From assembly GCA_033239125.1 (NCBI GenBank), contig BSWB01000002.1:646001-710000 (forward strand): a DNA stretch of 64,000 bases. Direction: 5' to 3'. The translations under genes and the position numbers were made by a program. The notes under the pieces are model-generated. The model did not search any database. It worked only from the letters and a program-made list of their open reading frames with translations, and was not told the origin of the DNA. This stretch comes from Fagopyrum homotropicum (taxonomy: Eukaryota > Streptophyta > Magnoliopsida > Caryophyllales > Polygonaceae). Positions 12,387 through 24,065 of this stretch are shown one piece after another (within the stretch, counting starts at the first letter, position 1; the number at the start of each line of letters is the position of its first letter).

Positions 12387-12434
12387 CACCCTACAACCCA
12401 AGGTCTGAGGACATTATTGATTTCCGTTCTGATT

Positions 12435-15149
12435 CGTTATGCCTTGTTTGAGTAGACATTCCTTCTTTCCCTCGGGAAACTGAGTTGTAGCTGGCCTTTA
12501 AGTTTACCTTCGAGTGAGGTAAGTCCAAGAGGTAAGTCCCTTGGACTTACTTAGCTGGGTTCCGTATATTAGTTGACTATTTTGGTTGTGTTTGTGTTGT
12601 TTACCGTTATAATGGATAACTGGAATTGGATTGACCTTTTATACCTTAATTGGCCCAAGTGTATTATAACCGGACGGTGACCACTTGTCCAGTTCAAAAT
12701 GAGGAAACTGGGAGGTGCTCTTGTGACCAGTCCAACAGGTAACGGAGGGATGCATCCGCTCTATTCGTGTTGGTGAAAGGGGACATAGGCGAGATCATAA
12801 TGATTCTCGTGTGACAACATAAGTTGAATTAGTAAAGGGATTAACTTAATAAAAGATAAGAGCTGGTTGAGTACGAGCAAGTTATATGTTTATGCTACCT
12901 TATGTGTGTTTGTGCCTTTACTATCTTTCTGATATCTAGAATGTTAGCTAACGGTTTATACCGATGTTGTAGATGCCCTACAGATTAGAGATGTTGTTGA
13001 GTGATCTGGACATTATAGGACGGGATCGAGTTTTATATTTTAGTTGGTGTTCTTTCCTTTTGTTTTGAACTCGGCTGCGAGTCTTTGACGATTTCCTTTG
13101 TTATAATCTTTGGTTTTATATAAGTTTTGGTTTTCATTTATTTGTGCTTTGTTGTAAGATATGATTTTACTATTGCTACTTTGAGGGGACCCATTGTGAG
13201 GTCTTAGCCCGTCAACGTGCCCGCGGCACACTTGACCCGTCCCGCGGCGACACCACTTGAAGGCCCTTGCCAGCGCCCTTGCGCCTCTTTCCCACGAACC
13301 TGTGAAGCTCAAGAGTTTGTGTCACCGCACCTGCGGATTGACAACAGAAGCGCCAAAAGATCAAGTGCGGGACGTTTCCCAATAATTAATGATGCCGCTC
13401 CCGCGGCACTCCCAAGCCACCCCGCGGCTAAGTTGAAGATGAAGTGTTTTGCAATAAACAATCCATGTGGCTCCTAGATCCACATCCGCAATTGTGCAAC
13501 AGACGACATTACTCCGGTTGCTTAAACCCCACTTTTATGGTCATTAAGGTGGTTGTTTACACAACCCATTTATTCTCATTTAGTGTCAGTTTTAGTATAA
13601 AAAGAGGTCATAGGCTGATGTTTGAATCACCTCATTTTCCCACAAAACATCTCTTTGTTATTTGTCATTTGTATGGAGTGCTAAGTCTCCTTGTTACGTT
13701 GGGTTGATTGAAGCTTCATATAAGTTGGTTGTAAGTCTCTTTTATTAGAAGTTTTATTCAGTATTACATTTGTGTTGTATTCCTTGTACTTAACTTAGTT
13801 TGCATGATTGTTTTCCACTTAGTTTGATCAATTAAGTTGTCTAAATTGCATGAAAAAGGCTAAGGTCGATTGGTCCGGGTTCGAGTCATTAATCTAGTAG
13901 CAAACTCTTAGGTATTAACGGGTTGTGAATATCTAAGTGTAAAAGGAATATAACTACATAATAAGATTAACGGGTTATTTCTCTTTTTATGTATCTCTTT
14001 ATCTTCAGATGAATGCTAACTTGTTGTTTGATCTTGTAGGTTTACGGATTCACAACTTTTTAAGTTGTGTTAATGTCGGTTAACTTAATACATAAATATG
14101 ATCAAGATGAGAACAAATGTTGCATGCTTCTAAAAAGAACCAACCAAGTTATATGCAAGCGGAAATCTAACCTAGTGTAGTGGTTGTCTCATTACTATTA
14201 TCACCATCTTTGCTTCAATTACATGCTTTTGTCTTGTCACATTATACAATCCAACCCCCTCCCCGGTTACTAATAATTGATAACTAAATCTAAAGTGCGC
14301 TTTAATCACACTCTTACTCTCTTGGGTTCGACACTTGCTTAATCACTGTACATTGTTTAGTAGTTGAGTTCGGACTTCACTTTGATAAGTTTAAAAACAA
14401 CGACCATAAGATTTACGCTTGTCAATAGGTTTACTTATACGTTTTAAGTATTTATACTATTGGTTTCGTTACCTTTACCTTTATATAACGTGTTTGGCAG
14501 GTTTTGTGATTTAGTTTAAACACCCTTTCTTACTGTTTGTTATGCTTGGACTATTTGTTGACGTTTTGGCGGTTATGTCATAGTATTCTAATACTAGAAA
14601 GTTATGTAGTTTAACTTGATGAACCGCGACTTGTACATTCCTTGTTTGATTTATGATTAATTGTGATATTGATATGAAGTGAACTTGATTGTAAATTAAT
14701 AGTATTTTGTTTTGACGCTCCTCAAAAGGTGCATACAAGTTTAATCTGATTCCTGAGCTTCATCTTTGACTTTGGGATGCTAGCTAATGATTTTATATGT
14801 TGTTGATTTTTCAGATAATTTTAGGTTTTAGGTATGTTTCGGAGAAACTTCTAGGAGTTGGTGATCAACCGGGTCCGCGTGGGCCTTAGGATTTGGGAAG
14901 GTGGTTGTACAATTTATCTTGAGATTAATATTGTAAGGTTGTTCCGGTATTATCTTATATCTTTATCTTTATATGGTTTAAAAGTGTGTGTTATTACAAT
15001 TATTTACAAAATAACGGTCGGCTATGTTTTATTGTTTGTCGTGCTCTTGTTGAAAGGTTCGATAGTGAGGTTGTTGTCACGCTAAATCTAGTGAGCCCAA
15101 TGGTTCATATCCTAGTGACACTTTGAGTTTTCCAATTCGGGGCGTTACA
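12435..15149. mobile_element. Decayed LTR-retrotransposon-like sequence (right part)
   Basis: The stretch 12640-13205 matches, in plus orientation, the minus strand of 39760-40400: ttggcccaagtgtat, cggacggt, cttgtccag, tggtgaaaggggaca, cggtttataccg and attgtgaggt occur in the same order. Both look like LTRs of one family whose ends are TGTAACACCCC and GGGGTGTTACA. This region ends with GGGGCGTTACA at 15149, an LTR-type terminus. CCGCGG-rich islands lie at 13205-13440. No gag, protease, RT or integrase frame is visible, so it is probably one or more nested LTRs and non-coding remains. Confidence 0.5.
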
Positions 15150-15164
15150 AACATAAGGTACAAC

Positions 15165-15440
15165 GGTTGATGAATTTTTCTCAGGTGAATTCTTGAATGA
15201 TATCAAATGCTCTGGGCTTTCAAACCATGTATTGAAATTAATTGTAGGCACTCCTATTATATCGATGAGAAATATTGATCAATATTCGGTTTATGCAATG
15301 GCACGAGATTGATGATAATGAAACTTGAAAAGTGTATTATCAAGGAAGTTTCATCTATGAGAACAATATCGATCCCATGATTTTTATTTCTTGCTATGAC
15401 TATAAACAAGAGTCGATGACAATCCCTTTTAACTTAAAGG
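15165..15440 (+). pseudogene. PIF1-like helicase C-terminal fragment (Helitron-type)
   Basis: A short plus-strand remnant reads FLNDIKCSGLSNHVLKL followed by VGTPIISMRNIDQ, then, after a frame change, NGTRLMIMKLEK, and later FLAMTINKSR. This is the order of motifs at the end of the PIF1-like helicase of plant Helitrons (LKVGxPIMLLRNIDQ, CNGTRL, FAMTINKSQGQ). Stops and a frameshift make it a pseudogene. The LTR terminus lies just upstream, which may explain the missing front. Confidence 0.75.
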
Positions 15441-15671
15441 AAAGCTTTGAGACTAACGCCAAAAAAAGCAATGAATGCAGTGAAGAGAGATGTGTTCTTT
15501 AAGAACTCTAATGAGGTTATGACCATTCGCACACTCTTTGATCTCAATTCACCTAGAAAATGTCGCAAATTTGCAATGCAAGACAATGAGGCAGCCATGG
15601 TTTCACACTTCGAAAGTATCATTGCCTTTCAAGTTTCAAGAAAACCCGAAAATAGATATCACAAATAGAAC
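15441..15671 (+). other. Unassigned 73-codon open frame
   Basis: An open frame from 15447 to 15668 contains KAMNAVKRDVFFKNSN and FDLNSPRKCRKFAM. I do not recognise it. It directly follows the helicase remnant and may be an exon fragment carried with it. There is no evidence of expression. Confidence 0.2.
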
Positions 15672-15912
15672 ACATTTTTGAGGTCAACAAGAAGAGACAT
15701 CACATAAATTGTTGCTTCATGGCCCTTCTATTTACAGCTTCTCATGGATATAAAAGACATACGCAAGCCTAGGAGCAGAAGCAATTTTCGCCAGAGTTTA
15801 CATAACCTGCACAAAGTTTGAAAGAGTAAATAGTTGAGACAAAAATATATGCCATCTCTTGTAGTATATAGTACAATTGTGTAAATGTCAATGACAAAGC
15901 AAAATACCAACC

Positions 15913-18900
15913 TCAAAGTGCCATTTCTGCTTGTAATGCAGCAAGTTCATCATCCTCAGCTGTTTGTCTCGGAGGAGGACGATTTGGTTGTGCTGGGATT
16001 CTAGAGGGAGGTAAAGGCGAGGGGTGAATAGGTTGAAGAAGCTGCTCTTCGAGTTCAGCACCTTCAAGTTCTTCAAGTTCAGCTTCCAATTCATCCTGCA
16101 AAGAAGGTACTAATATGTTAATTTTGCTCATTGAAGGGAAGGAAGACATTAACGCCTCTGGATTTGCTAAAGCAATGTGAAATAGACCTCATCAAAATCA
16201 GCAGCTGCCCCAATTGGTGTTGCTAGTGCCTCTTGAATCATTTTCATGTTCTCTGTTTGCTCATTGATTTCGTCCATTGTTTTGTCAACATCATCGATGT
16301 TCCTGAAGACAAATCTCATATGAGAAATTATACAAAACTACTAGTTACTTAGTTCGAAATTTTACTCAAAGCTCTGATTAAAGTAAAAAAGGTGCACAAA
16401 AAACATTAGAGTCAATACTATATTAGTTAAAGTTAATTAAGAAGAATCAGGAAGTTCAACTACTATTTCCTACACGGGCCGAGATATGGATTTTTACAGT
16501 ATTATGTTTCATAAGACATCACTGAACGATTTTCACACCCTACAGAGTAAGGAATGAAGAGTTCAACAGTTAGTACGAGTATATTTCAAAGTCCTCTTGA
16601 GATTACCCAGATTTTGAATGGTCTTCACGAAAAGAGTACATCTTTTCTCAGTTCTCACCCATGTCAGTTCTATAAATTGAATGCAACAAATCTAGCCAAG
16701 TTCCGATATTCATTTTACACTTAACAGATGATTAGACAAAAACACAAATGTCTTAAAAAAAACTGCAGGTAAATAACTGGAAGTGGTTATATTCTGTGCA
16801 TTTTATGGTGCTAGTGTAACAGCTTAGGATTTGATATTTGAAGATGATTTCACTTGAAGTATGTACATGAAATTCAAATTGGAAAATTTACTTATAATTG
16901 GAAAAAGCTGCATAAACCTTCATGAGATAGAGACCCAATTAAGCGAGACTATGGACAAGCTCTGAAGCTTATAATTCAATAAGAAGCGCATCAGTAAAGA
17001 AATTTACTTACGTTGCTTTCTGCATTGCCTTCATTGCAGCTGCTCCGGTTCTCAAAGCATCCACAGTTTCAGTGGTAGCTTTTGCGCCTTCTAACATTAT
17101 CATCTGCAATGCCAAAATAATAAGAATTGGCCAAATAGTACTAGAAGTAGAAAGTAATAAACAGTGAACACTTCGCAATAATTACAAACATCCCAAAGAG
17201 GCTATGGTCCTAGCTCCTATGTCAGAATTAGTTGACGATGAAAGGACTCTTTGCTTACTTGGTCATGAATGCGCAACTGGAAATTTCCTAGCTGCTCAAT
17301 TTGCTGCTCATAAAGTCTCTTCCTCTTTAAACATTGTATTGCAGCTGTAAGAAATATGACAGAATAAAAGGCATCAACAAATAGAACTGAAGTTCTATAG
17401 TCATTTTCCATCTTGGTTAAACAGATAGAATGAATAAAGGAAAATAGATGGAGAACAATAAACTAGACAAGTATCAACAGGCAACAAATGATAAACATCA
17501 AATGCACTTTGTTTTTAACTCCAATTTCCTAGAAGCCTAGATTAAAACTTTCTACGTGATACACTATACATGGATGCAGCTAAAACTAGCTCAACTTAAA
17601 TATTTGAAGAAGAACAAAGTAATGTTCTGGAAGATTGCAGACTGGAACACCATCTGCAGACTGCAAATGTATACCAAGTTTGTCAGTAGGATGTAGCCTC
17701 TAATTCATACTGTTTGAGCTTAGGAACAAATATATATGTTAAACAGCGTTGAATCCAGTTACAATTGCATAAGACCAAAAACCGTAAGATTAAATTAGTA
17801 TGAATAAATAGTTAAACCAGCATTAGGAAAAGAATTGGGCATTCATATGAGTCTACACTCTACATGGAGGTTATTTACAAGAAAATAGAAGGATATATTC
17901 GTGATAAAGTATACAATATTTAAAATCAAATACACCTCTTTTGTTCTTTGCTCTAGTAAATCCCTTGGCCTTCTCAACCTCCTCAGCAGCCTTCTTGGAA
18001 AGGACATTCTCTTTCTTCTCTAGCAATTCCAGCGTCTATCACACGCAAAATGCAGTTATGAGCCACAAGAACCGGTGTAGCAAATACCGAAAAAAAGAAC
18101 TCTTCATAATCAAGGAGAATAGCTTAGCTAATATAAACCACCAAAAATAAGATATCTTTCAGCAAAGAGTTGTAATTCTCGCGAATAACAAATCCAAATT
18201 CGATTGGTTGCCATAAAGAGGAGAAACGTGACTATCCTTAGTTGGCTTATGTAGTTATGTGGTTCATTGAATCCAGAAGAAGTGGAAAATGCCACATGGC
18301 CTGCATTCCAGGTTATGTTAGTTGCCCTGACCACACTCAATTTAAGTCACATGGAAGTCCAGGGATGAGCTGAGCTTGACTGGTAACTTCTCGCGAAGCG
18401 TGTGCAAGCATGATCACTCGTAGTTGCAAAGGTCATATCACGGCCAAGTTTTTTTTCCTCTTGAAAACAGGAATACCATCGAGTTGATAAGCTTTTTAAA
18501 AATGCAATTTTGTTGTCTCAACTCTTGTATGGTCAAATTTTCTTTGTAAACTTTCATTAGACCTTATATATATTTTGGCCTACTCTCCTTCTGCAAAGCT
18601 CCCATTTTCATTCAGTATGTTAACTCTAGCACAACTATAATCCGTAACACATATTAACCAGCAACATCCTATTACCACAATTCTCAATTTGGTTGAACGC
18701 AAACCATCTCCTAAAAATGACAAGAAAATATTCCATCCTCACAAATTACACATTAACATACCAAAACACGAAATCCCCGGAATCAAACAATAAACACAAG
18801 TTAAACCCAGATAAATCATGTACTTTACCTCGGACAACTTATCGAGGGTAGCGACAGTGCTGACCTCCTGTTTAGGCTTACCAAATAGCCGTGTAAACAT
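15913..18900 (-). CDS. VPS32: VPS32/SNF7-type ESCRT-III subunit
   Basis: This gene encodes the main filament-forming ESCRT-III protein, which drives membrane budding and scission at endosomes (multivesicular body formation). Six coding exons with GT-AG borders join in frame: 18829-18900, 17936-18035, 17259-17344, 17012-17103, 16188-16302 and 15913-16095; 648 nt give 215 residues, normal for the family. The N terminus MFTRLFGKPKQE is the basic membrane-binding start. The conserved CLKRKRLYEQQIEQL and QLRIHDQ follow at about residues 60-85, then the acidic linker DELEAELEELEGAELEEQL. The end DDELAALQAEMAL is the C-terminal helix that binds ALIX/BRO1 and VPS4-type MIT partners. The start is the first ATG of the conserved N terminus. 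Confidence 0.96.
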
Positions 18901-19200
18901 TGTTGTCCAATCCGAAACGCGATAAAACCTACATCAATAGGTTAATATCAAATCCTTCAATTCCATAAGATTGAAAAAAAAGCCCTAATTAATTGTCAGG
19001 CGCCAGACCCGAATTCATAAGCATATAATTTCCAACTCGTCGAAGAAGATCAAAGTATCAAATTAATTACCTGATGATCGAATTCGATTGCAGATAGTGG
19101 AGAGAGCTGGAGTACGAAGACCGAATTGATCTGTCTCAGGGCCTAGAAATATCCTTCGGATTTCTAACCCCAGAGAGATGGGGAGATAGATTGACGATAT
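18901..19200 (-). promoter_or_regulatory. VPS32 5' UTR with an intron
   Basis: Upstream of the VPS32 ATG (18898-18900) the minus strand shows a likely acceptor (attgatgtag, near 18930) and a likely donor (catcag|gtaatta, near 19071), so the 5' UTR probably contains an intron of about 140 bp. The upstream exon runs through gaattcgatcatcag. A similar donor just after the stop codon (near 15905) and tgtgcag near 15807 suggest a further intron in the 3' UTR. These are inferences from splice signals. Confidence 0.5.
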
Positions 19201-19289
19201 TGGATTTCTTAAGCGTGTTGGTGTTTGGCGTAGGAGAAGGAGATTGTAGAGAGAAGCTTCCTTTTTCTTTTCTTTTTTTTTTTAATAAA

Positions 19290-20600
19290 TTAAATAACTA
19301 CTGTTTTAATTATAAGCTATGGAATTCGCCTTCTATTTGAAGTCATCTTCGTCCCACGTGGAGCAAGCCCATTGGCTCTAATAGAATGATGATCTTAAAG
19401 AAACATTTTTGTTTAAATGTATTTTAACAAATGAAAGTATTTTCATAATATAATGTATTTGTTTAGATGTATTTTAACACATGAAAATATTCTCGTCATT
19501 TCAATTTCTTTTTCTTACTCTTATCTGATTTCATTACGTTTTTATTTCACCCCTCCAACCAAACGGTCACTTAAACTCTATAATATAAGCCTATAAATTA
19601 AACATCCATCAAATCTCTATGTGGTTTCAGTTTAGTGTTATATGTAAACGTTATTTTAATCAGCATTATCACTTTTCAATATATTCGGTAAAAAATAAAC
19701 ATGTTTATAAGTTCACTGAGTTGATCGCCATAGTTGAAAAAATAAGGGCAATTTTGATAACTATGCTTTTATGAAAAACTAGAGTATTAACTAGGCTTTT
19801 TAATGTTTCAATTAAATAAAAGTACCCAATCTTTTGTATTTATTTTCAAACACTACACATGCTTCTCTTAAAGGGTACATTTATTAAACACAAAACTATA
19901 AGAAGCTTAGTAAACCAAATTGTTTCAAAAAACAATAGTTAGAAAATTTTATATGTTCAAATCTCAAAAGAAATATTTTTAAAAATAAAACTAATAGATC
20001 AACTTACTTATATACAATTTTTTTTTGTTGATTTAAATTATCGGTAAATTTATAATTTTTAAAGTTAAATAAGATTTTTTTATCAATTTTATTTTATGTA
20101 AATAAATTTGCTCTTCACTAATAATATATATTATTTTATTAAACCTAATTAAAATTTTAAAAAATTATACATGAATAAAGACAAAACAAGTTCTAACATT
20201 TTTTATCCCTTGAAAAAAAATATATAATTCCACAATTGTTCATAAGTTTTATCGCCTCATGAATCATAACTTGCTAATTTTACACAAAATCATATTGAAA
20301 TAAGATTGTTGTAAAAGAAAAATAAAAAACTTAACATAGATTGACTTTGATGAGTCAAGTATAATTGAAATAACCCTTGTTTTCCACCATGATAGAACTA
20401 TAGAAGAAAAAAACATATAAGTGTTTGACATGTTGTGTTACAAAATCATTGAGAAAAAGTCAAAACAAGATATCAAGCATATTTTCCCTAACCAAAAGAT
20501 ATTTAGTCTCTAATACCCAACTTGATATAAAAAATATAATTAACATATCAATACACATACAATATTTTGGAGGTTAAAAGCGTTTACAACTAGATTAATA
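19290..20600. other. AT-rich intergenic DNA with a small tandem duplication
   Basis: No gene or RNA is visible. A ~52-bp segment (tttgtttaaatgtattttaa, 19408 on) is repeated at about 19460 with a few substitutions. The rest is low-complexity AT-rich sequence. Confidence 0.6.
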
Positions 20601-20892
20601 CTCCCTCCGATCATAAATAAATGACGTTTTAATATTATAAATTTGATCACAATTATTTGTCGTTTTAAGTTTTCTACGCCAATAAATGAACAATAATTAT
20701 AAGAAATGTTTTTGAAAATTGGTGTAAATGATTACTTTTAGGTATAAAAATTTTTTTATTGGTTTAAAAGAATGTTGAATATTAAATAAGTGATAAGATT
20801 TAGAAAAATTTTACAAAATCTATGTTATTTATACTTTCCTTAAAAATATGTGTCAAATGATAAAACGACAGTTAATTATGATCATAATAAGT
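20601..20892. mobile_element. Stowaway-type MITE (degenerate right end)
   Basis: The element starts TA|CTCCCTCCGATCATAAATAA, the classic Stowaway/mariner end. Its body (ttgatcacaattatttgtcg, aatgaacaataattataaga, tgataagatttagaaaaatt) matches a second copy at 54503-54773 along its length. The right end is eroded: where the other copy has aataagagggagta, this one reads aataagta. Confidence 0.8.
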
Positions 20893-21296
20893 ATAAAACT
20901 TTAGTAGTAATGAATTCACACGTCTTTAAATTTCAAAAATGATGCTTAAATGCCAACAACTTCTACAAATATTTTCTCTTTGATGATTTTACATTCAAAC
21001 CAGTTTAGAGAAATGTGTTTTCTTAAACCTTCGTCTTATAAAAAATCAGCTTGTTCAATTAATTACTTATTTCAACTATCAGGTAGTGTAACTCCCTCCC
21101 ATACATTGTACTGGTAATTTTCTAAAATTAATGCGAAATATATTTTATAACTATTATCTATCTAGTTTATTATAAATGTAAAGTTTGTAATTTTGTTAAC
21201 TTAAAAAAATAAGTGTGAAAGAAAATCTATCAAACCGATTATATTATAAGATGAATAGATCAAAAAAATATTACCAGATTTAAAATGTATTTTGAA
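20893..21296. other. AT-rich intergenic DNA
   Basis: No coding potential or element ends found between the Stowaway and hAT MITEs. Confidence 0.55.
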
Positions 21297-21673
21297 TAGG
21301 GTTGTGCATACGGTCCATACAGGACCGGACCGGACCGGATATTTTCGGTCTGGTCCGGACCGGTGGACCGTAAATTAAGAAAACCTTGGACCGGTTTGTA
21401 CATAAATTGTGCAATTTTGAATATTGCGGATCGGGCCGGACCGGATTGGACCGGTTTGTACCTTAATTGTGCAATTTTGGTGAGGTTTTCCGGTCCAAAA
21501 CCGGACCGGATTGGACCGAACTGGACCAAACCGGAAATTCGTAGTTTACGATCCAACCCGGGTTACGGTTTTATACGGTCCAAAAACCGAACCGGACCAT
21601 AACCCGAATTTTCAAAAAAAACTGGACCGTAGACCGGACCGGAACCGGTCCGGTTTGATTTTGCACAGCCCTA
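21297..21673. mobile_element. hAT-type MITE, 377 bp, GGACCGG-rich
   Basis: The ends TAGGGTTGTGCA and TGCACAGCCCTA are inverted repeats (one mismatch). The 8-bp duplication attttgaa is perfect (21289-21296 and 21674-21681). The interior is filled with GGACCGG/CCGGTCC motifs in both orientations and could fold on itself. Apparent reading frames inside are translations of this motif, not genes. Confidence 0.92.
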
Positions 21674-22409
21674 ATTTTGAAGGTAAAAATATTAATTAGG
21701 TAAATATTATCTTTTTATATTACAATATTTTATTCCATCTTAACGTACTACTGTATAAATAGATTGGTCAAAATACAAAATTGATATTTAGAAAAGAGAC
21801 ATGTGGATATATTGATATTTGAAATAACACTAGTATCGTTTGAGTATAAAGAGTGAGGCTTGTGGACATATAGACAATTGAATAATATATTTCATAGTTT
21901 TAATAAATAAAAATTTAGGTTAAAATTTGAGATTTATATACTATAATATTTTATAGTTTTTAATAAAATACTTTATATGCAATTTTTTTTAATATTTCAT
22001 AATAAGTTTTAATTTATCAAGATATGAGTTTCTTTAAAATCCTCTTTTTTTGGTAACTATTTTTTTTACTATTTAAATATATTAAAAATCTCATTGGAAA
22101 TTAGATTATTTTTCTAATCAAAACTAGTGTATACTTATTTTTTTTTAAAATATTTTTTATTTATTATTTATTTATAAAAACAATTTCAAAGGAACCATAT
22201 TTGTATTCATTAAAAACCTTATTATTATAAAATATAAATATAATTTTTGTTATTATTAGATATTTTATAATACATAAATATAAATATCAATTTGTTAATG
22301 TATAATTAATTTTTATTAAAAATTATGAAATATATAATATATGTATTTATATGTGCACAAACCTCTTTTTTTTTATTTTTAGGGAAATTCCGGTTGGTAC
22401 CCATGTGGT
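21674..22409. other. AT-rich intergenic DNA
   Basis: Long A/T-rich sequence with poly-T runs between two mobile elements. I see no gene or RNA. Confidence 0.6.
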
Positions 22410-23374
22410 ATGGGGTATTACGGATTTTATCCAACAATTTTTGCAAGTTCGGTTACGTTCGTGTCCTTCAACTTTCGAAAGTTTTCGGAATTTACCCACT
22501 CAGTCAAATTTCACTAATCCTGGTTAAAGATTCCTATGTTATAGTTTTTTTTTTTTTTTTTGTGTTCGAATGAAGACCCTCCTTTAAAAATTTGTTCTTC
22601 CTCTTCCTCTCCTGACAAGTCTTGTTCTCACTATATCAACCTCTTTCGAGTCGGTTTTGCTAATATCTTTAAGCCCCTTCAGGCTCTTGGCCAGTTCCTC
22701 GGCCCTAAACCATCTTTGTCTCATTCTCTGACATCCACCGCCTTGACGGTGGGGAACGGTGGTGATGAGGATGAATTGGACCAGACCGGAGTTAGTCATC
22801 ATTCTCCTACTTAGGTTCTTAAGAATGTCGGCGAAATCAATTTTACGATTGAGTTTCCCAACAACGAATTGAGGATCGACGATGGAGTCCTACTCAAATG
22901 GATAGCCGATTCCGGCTCCACGCTAGATAATTGTGTCCTCCTCGGTGCCTTGTTTGTCACCCAATTTTCCAAACTGAACGAGACCGGTGCGTGATGGCGA
23001 TCTAATTAATCATATATATCAATGTGTGAAGACAATGGTAGCATACCATATTTGTTCTACACAAATGGGGGCTTGAAATTAAGGATTGTCTGGACTGTTA
23101 ACCAATTTAGGGTTCAAGATATCAAACAGAGAAAAACTTGTATGTTCTTCGATATATGAACAAATCTTGAGAGGAGCTTCTTAGATCGAAGACAACCAAG
23201 GCTGAAAGAGTCCTTTTTTCCATCGAATGTAAAAAAACAAAAATAAAAAATTTTAATTGTAATTTAAGATCTTTAACTAGGGTTAGGAAGTGGGCAAATT
23301 CCGGAAACTTTAAAAGTTGAAGGACACAAACCGAACTTTAAAAAACTGTTGGGCAAAATCCGGAATACCCCATA
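22410..23374. mobile_element. Long-inverted-repeat (MULE-like) element with non-TE cargo
   Basis: About 120 bp at 22410-22540 is repeated inverted at 23255-23374. Starting from both ends one reads atggggtatt(a/c)cggattt, then gtccttcaactttt/c, then ggaattt(a/g)cccac, then ggttaaagat. Weaker pairing continues to about 22575 and 23220. Such long terminal repeats suit Mutator-like or foldback elements. Inside, 22560-22980 holds a coding-like stretch (SRVGFANIFKPLQALGQFLG-like, then FPNNELRIDDGVLLKWIADS) with one stop, perhaps a captured gene piece. I could not find a 9-bp target duplication. Confidence 0.65.
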
Positions 23375-23945
23375 TACTATATAAAAGCAAAAACACTTAA
23401 AATCACGTGTCATTTGTTTATACATCGAATTAAAATGTGTCATTTTATCACAATTTATCTTTTACGTAGTATTATTTTTTATCGGTTTATATTTATTATA
23501 TCTTTCATTAACTAAAACCTATATAGTTTTACCATATAAATCAAGATAAATAAAATACTACTAATCTAAAAAAACAATATCTGCCTAATTGATATTTTTA
23601 CCTTATAAATACATTTTAATTTTGCTAAACAAATTTTTTCTCAAGTATTCATTTCCTAATATACTCGATTGGGTAAAACAATTTCAAACTTAAATTTTAA
23701 ATCATCAAAAATTATAATATATTATTAATAAACTAAAAAATATACTTTTAATTATAATAGTTAAAAAATATAATTATAAAAATATATTTTACGTTAAATT
23801 TTGTTTAAAAAATACCCATACAAAACACGAAATTGCACTAGCTTATTCTAAATACTGTACACAAATCTCCCCTTTTTGGTGGAAATGAGAATATGACTCA
23901 ATAGGTTAAACGCAAGTACGGAGCAGTTAAAAATGTAATTAAAGT
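23375..23945. other. Intergenic DNA upstream of AsnRS
   Basis: AT-rich sequence, no gene recognised. Confidence 0.55.
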
Positions 23946-24065
23946 TCGGGGACCCGACCCGTTACCCGGTCATATATATATCATTAGGGTTTTCATTTTT
24001 GACAACGCCTACCATTTCTCTGCCTCTCTTCAAATCTGTTGCCCTAAGCTCTCTCAATCACAACA
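23946..24065 (+). promoter_or_regulatory. AsnRS core promoter and 5' leader
   Basis: A TATA-like run (tatatatat, about 23971-23979) is followed by a telo-box-type motif (tagggttt, 23984-23992, the reverse of aaaccctaa), common in plant genes for translation components. A CT-rich leader (tctctgcctctcttc) then leads to the ATG at 24066. This is sequence pattern only. Confidence 0.55.

Larger units (their letters stand above)
8821..12422 (-). mobile_element. 5'-truncated L1-type LINE with RNase H domain, interrupted by a hAT element
   Basis: A decayed non-LTR retrotransposon lies on the minus strand. Its A-tail is the T run at 8821-8832. It is bordered by a 13-bp direct repeat ttccgttctgatt at 8810-8822 and 12422-12434, the target-site duplication (its last bases are shared with the T run). 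Removing the hAT at 11658-12386, about 2.9 kb of LINE remains. It begins inside the region just before the reverse transcriptase, so endonuclease and ORF1 are lost, the usual result of incomplete reverse transcription. The order is RT, connection, zinc-binding zf-RVT, RNase H, tail. Several frameshifts show it is dead. Confidence 0.9.

Noticed and set aside
13868..13892. tRNA gene suggested by ggttcgagtc
   Set aside because: Only a B-box-like phrase is present, with no A-box, acceptor stem or anticodon arm.
8007..15149. Complete LTR retrotransposon from TGTTAC at 8007 to TTACA at 15149
   Set aside because: The 5-bp flanks (ttggt and aacat) do not match, and no gag-pol frame is present, so the ends cannot be paired.
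21260..21699. Proteins encoded in the GGACCGG-rich MITE
   Set aside because: The frames are translations of a short motif on both strands inside a bounded hAT MITE.
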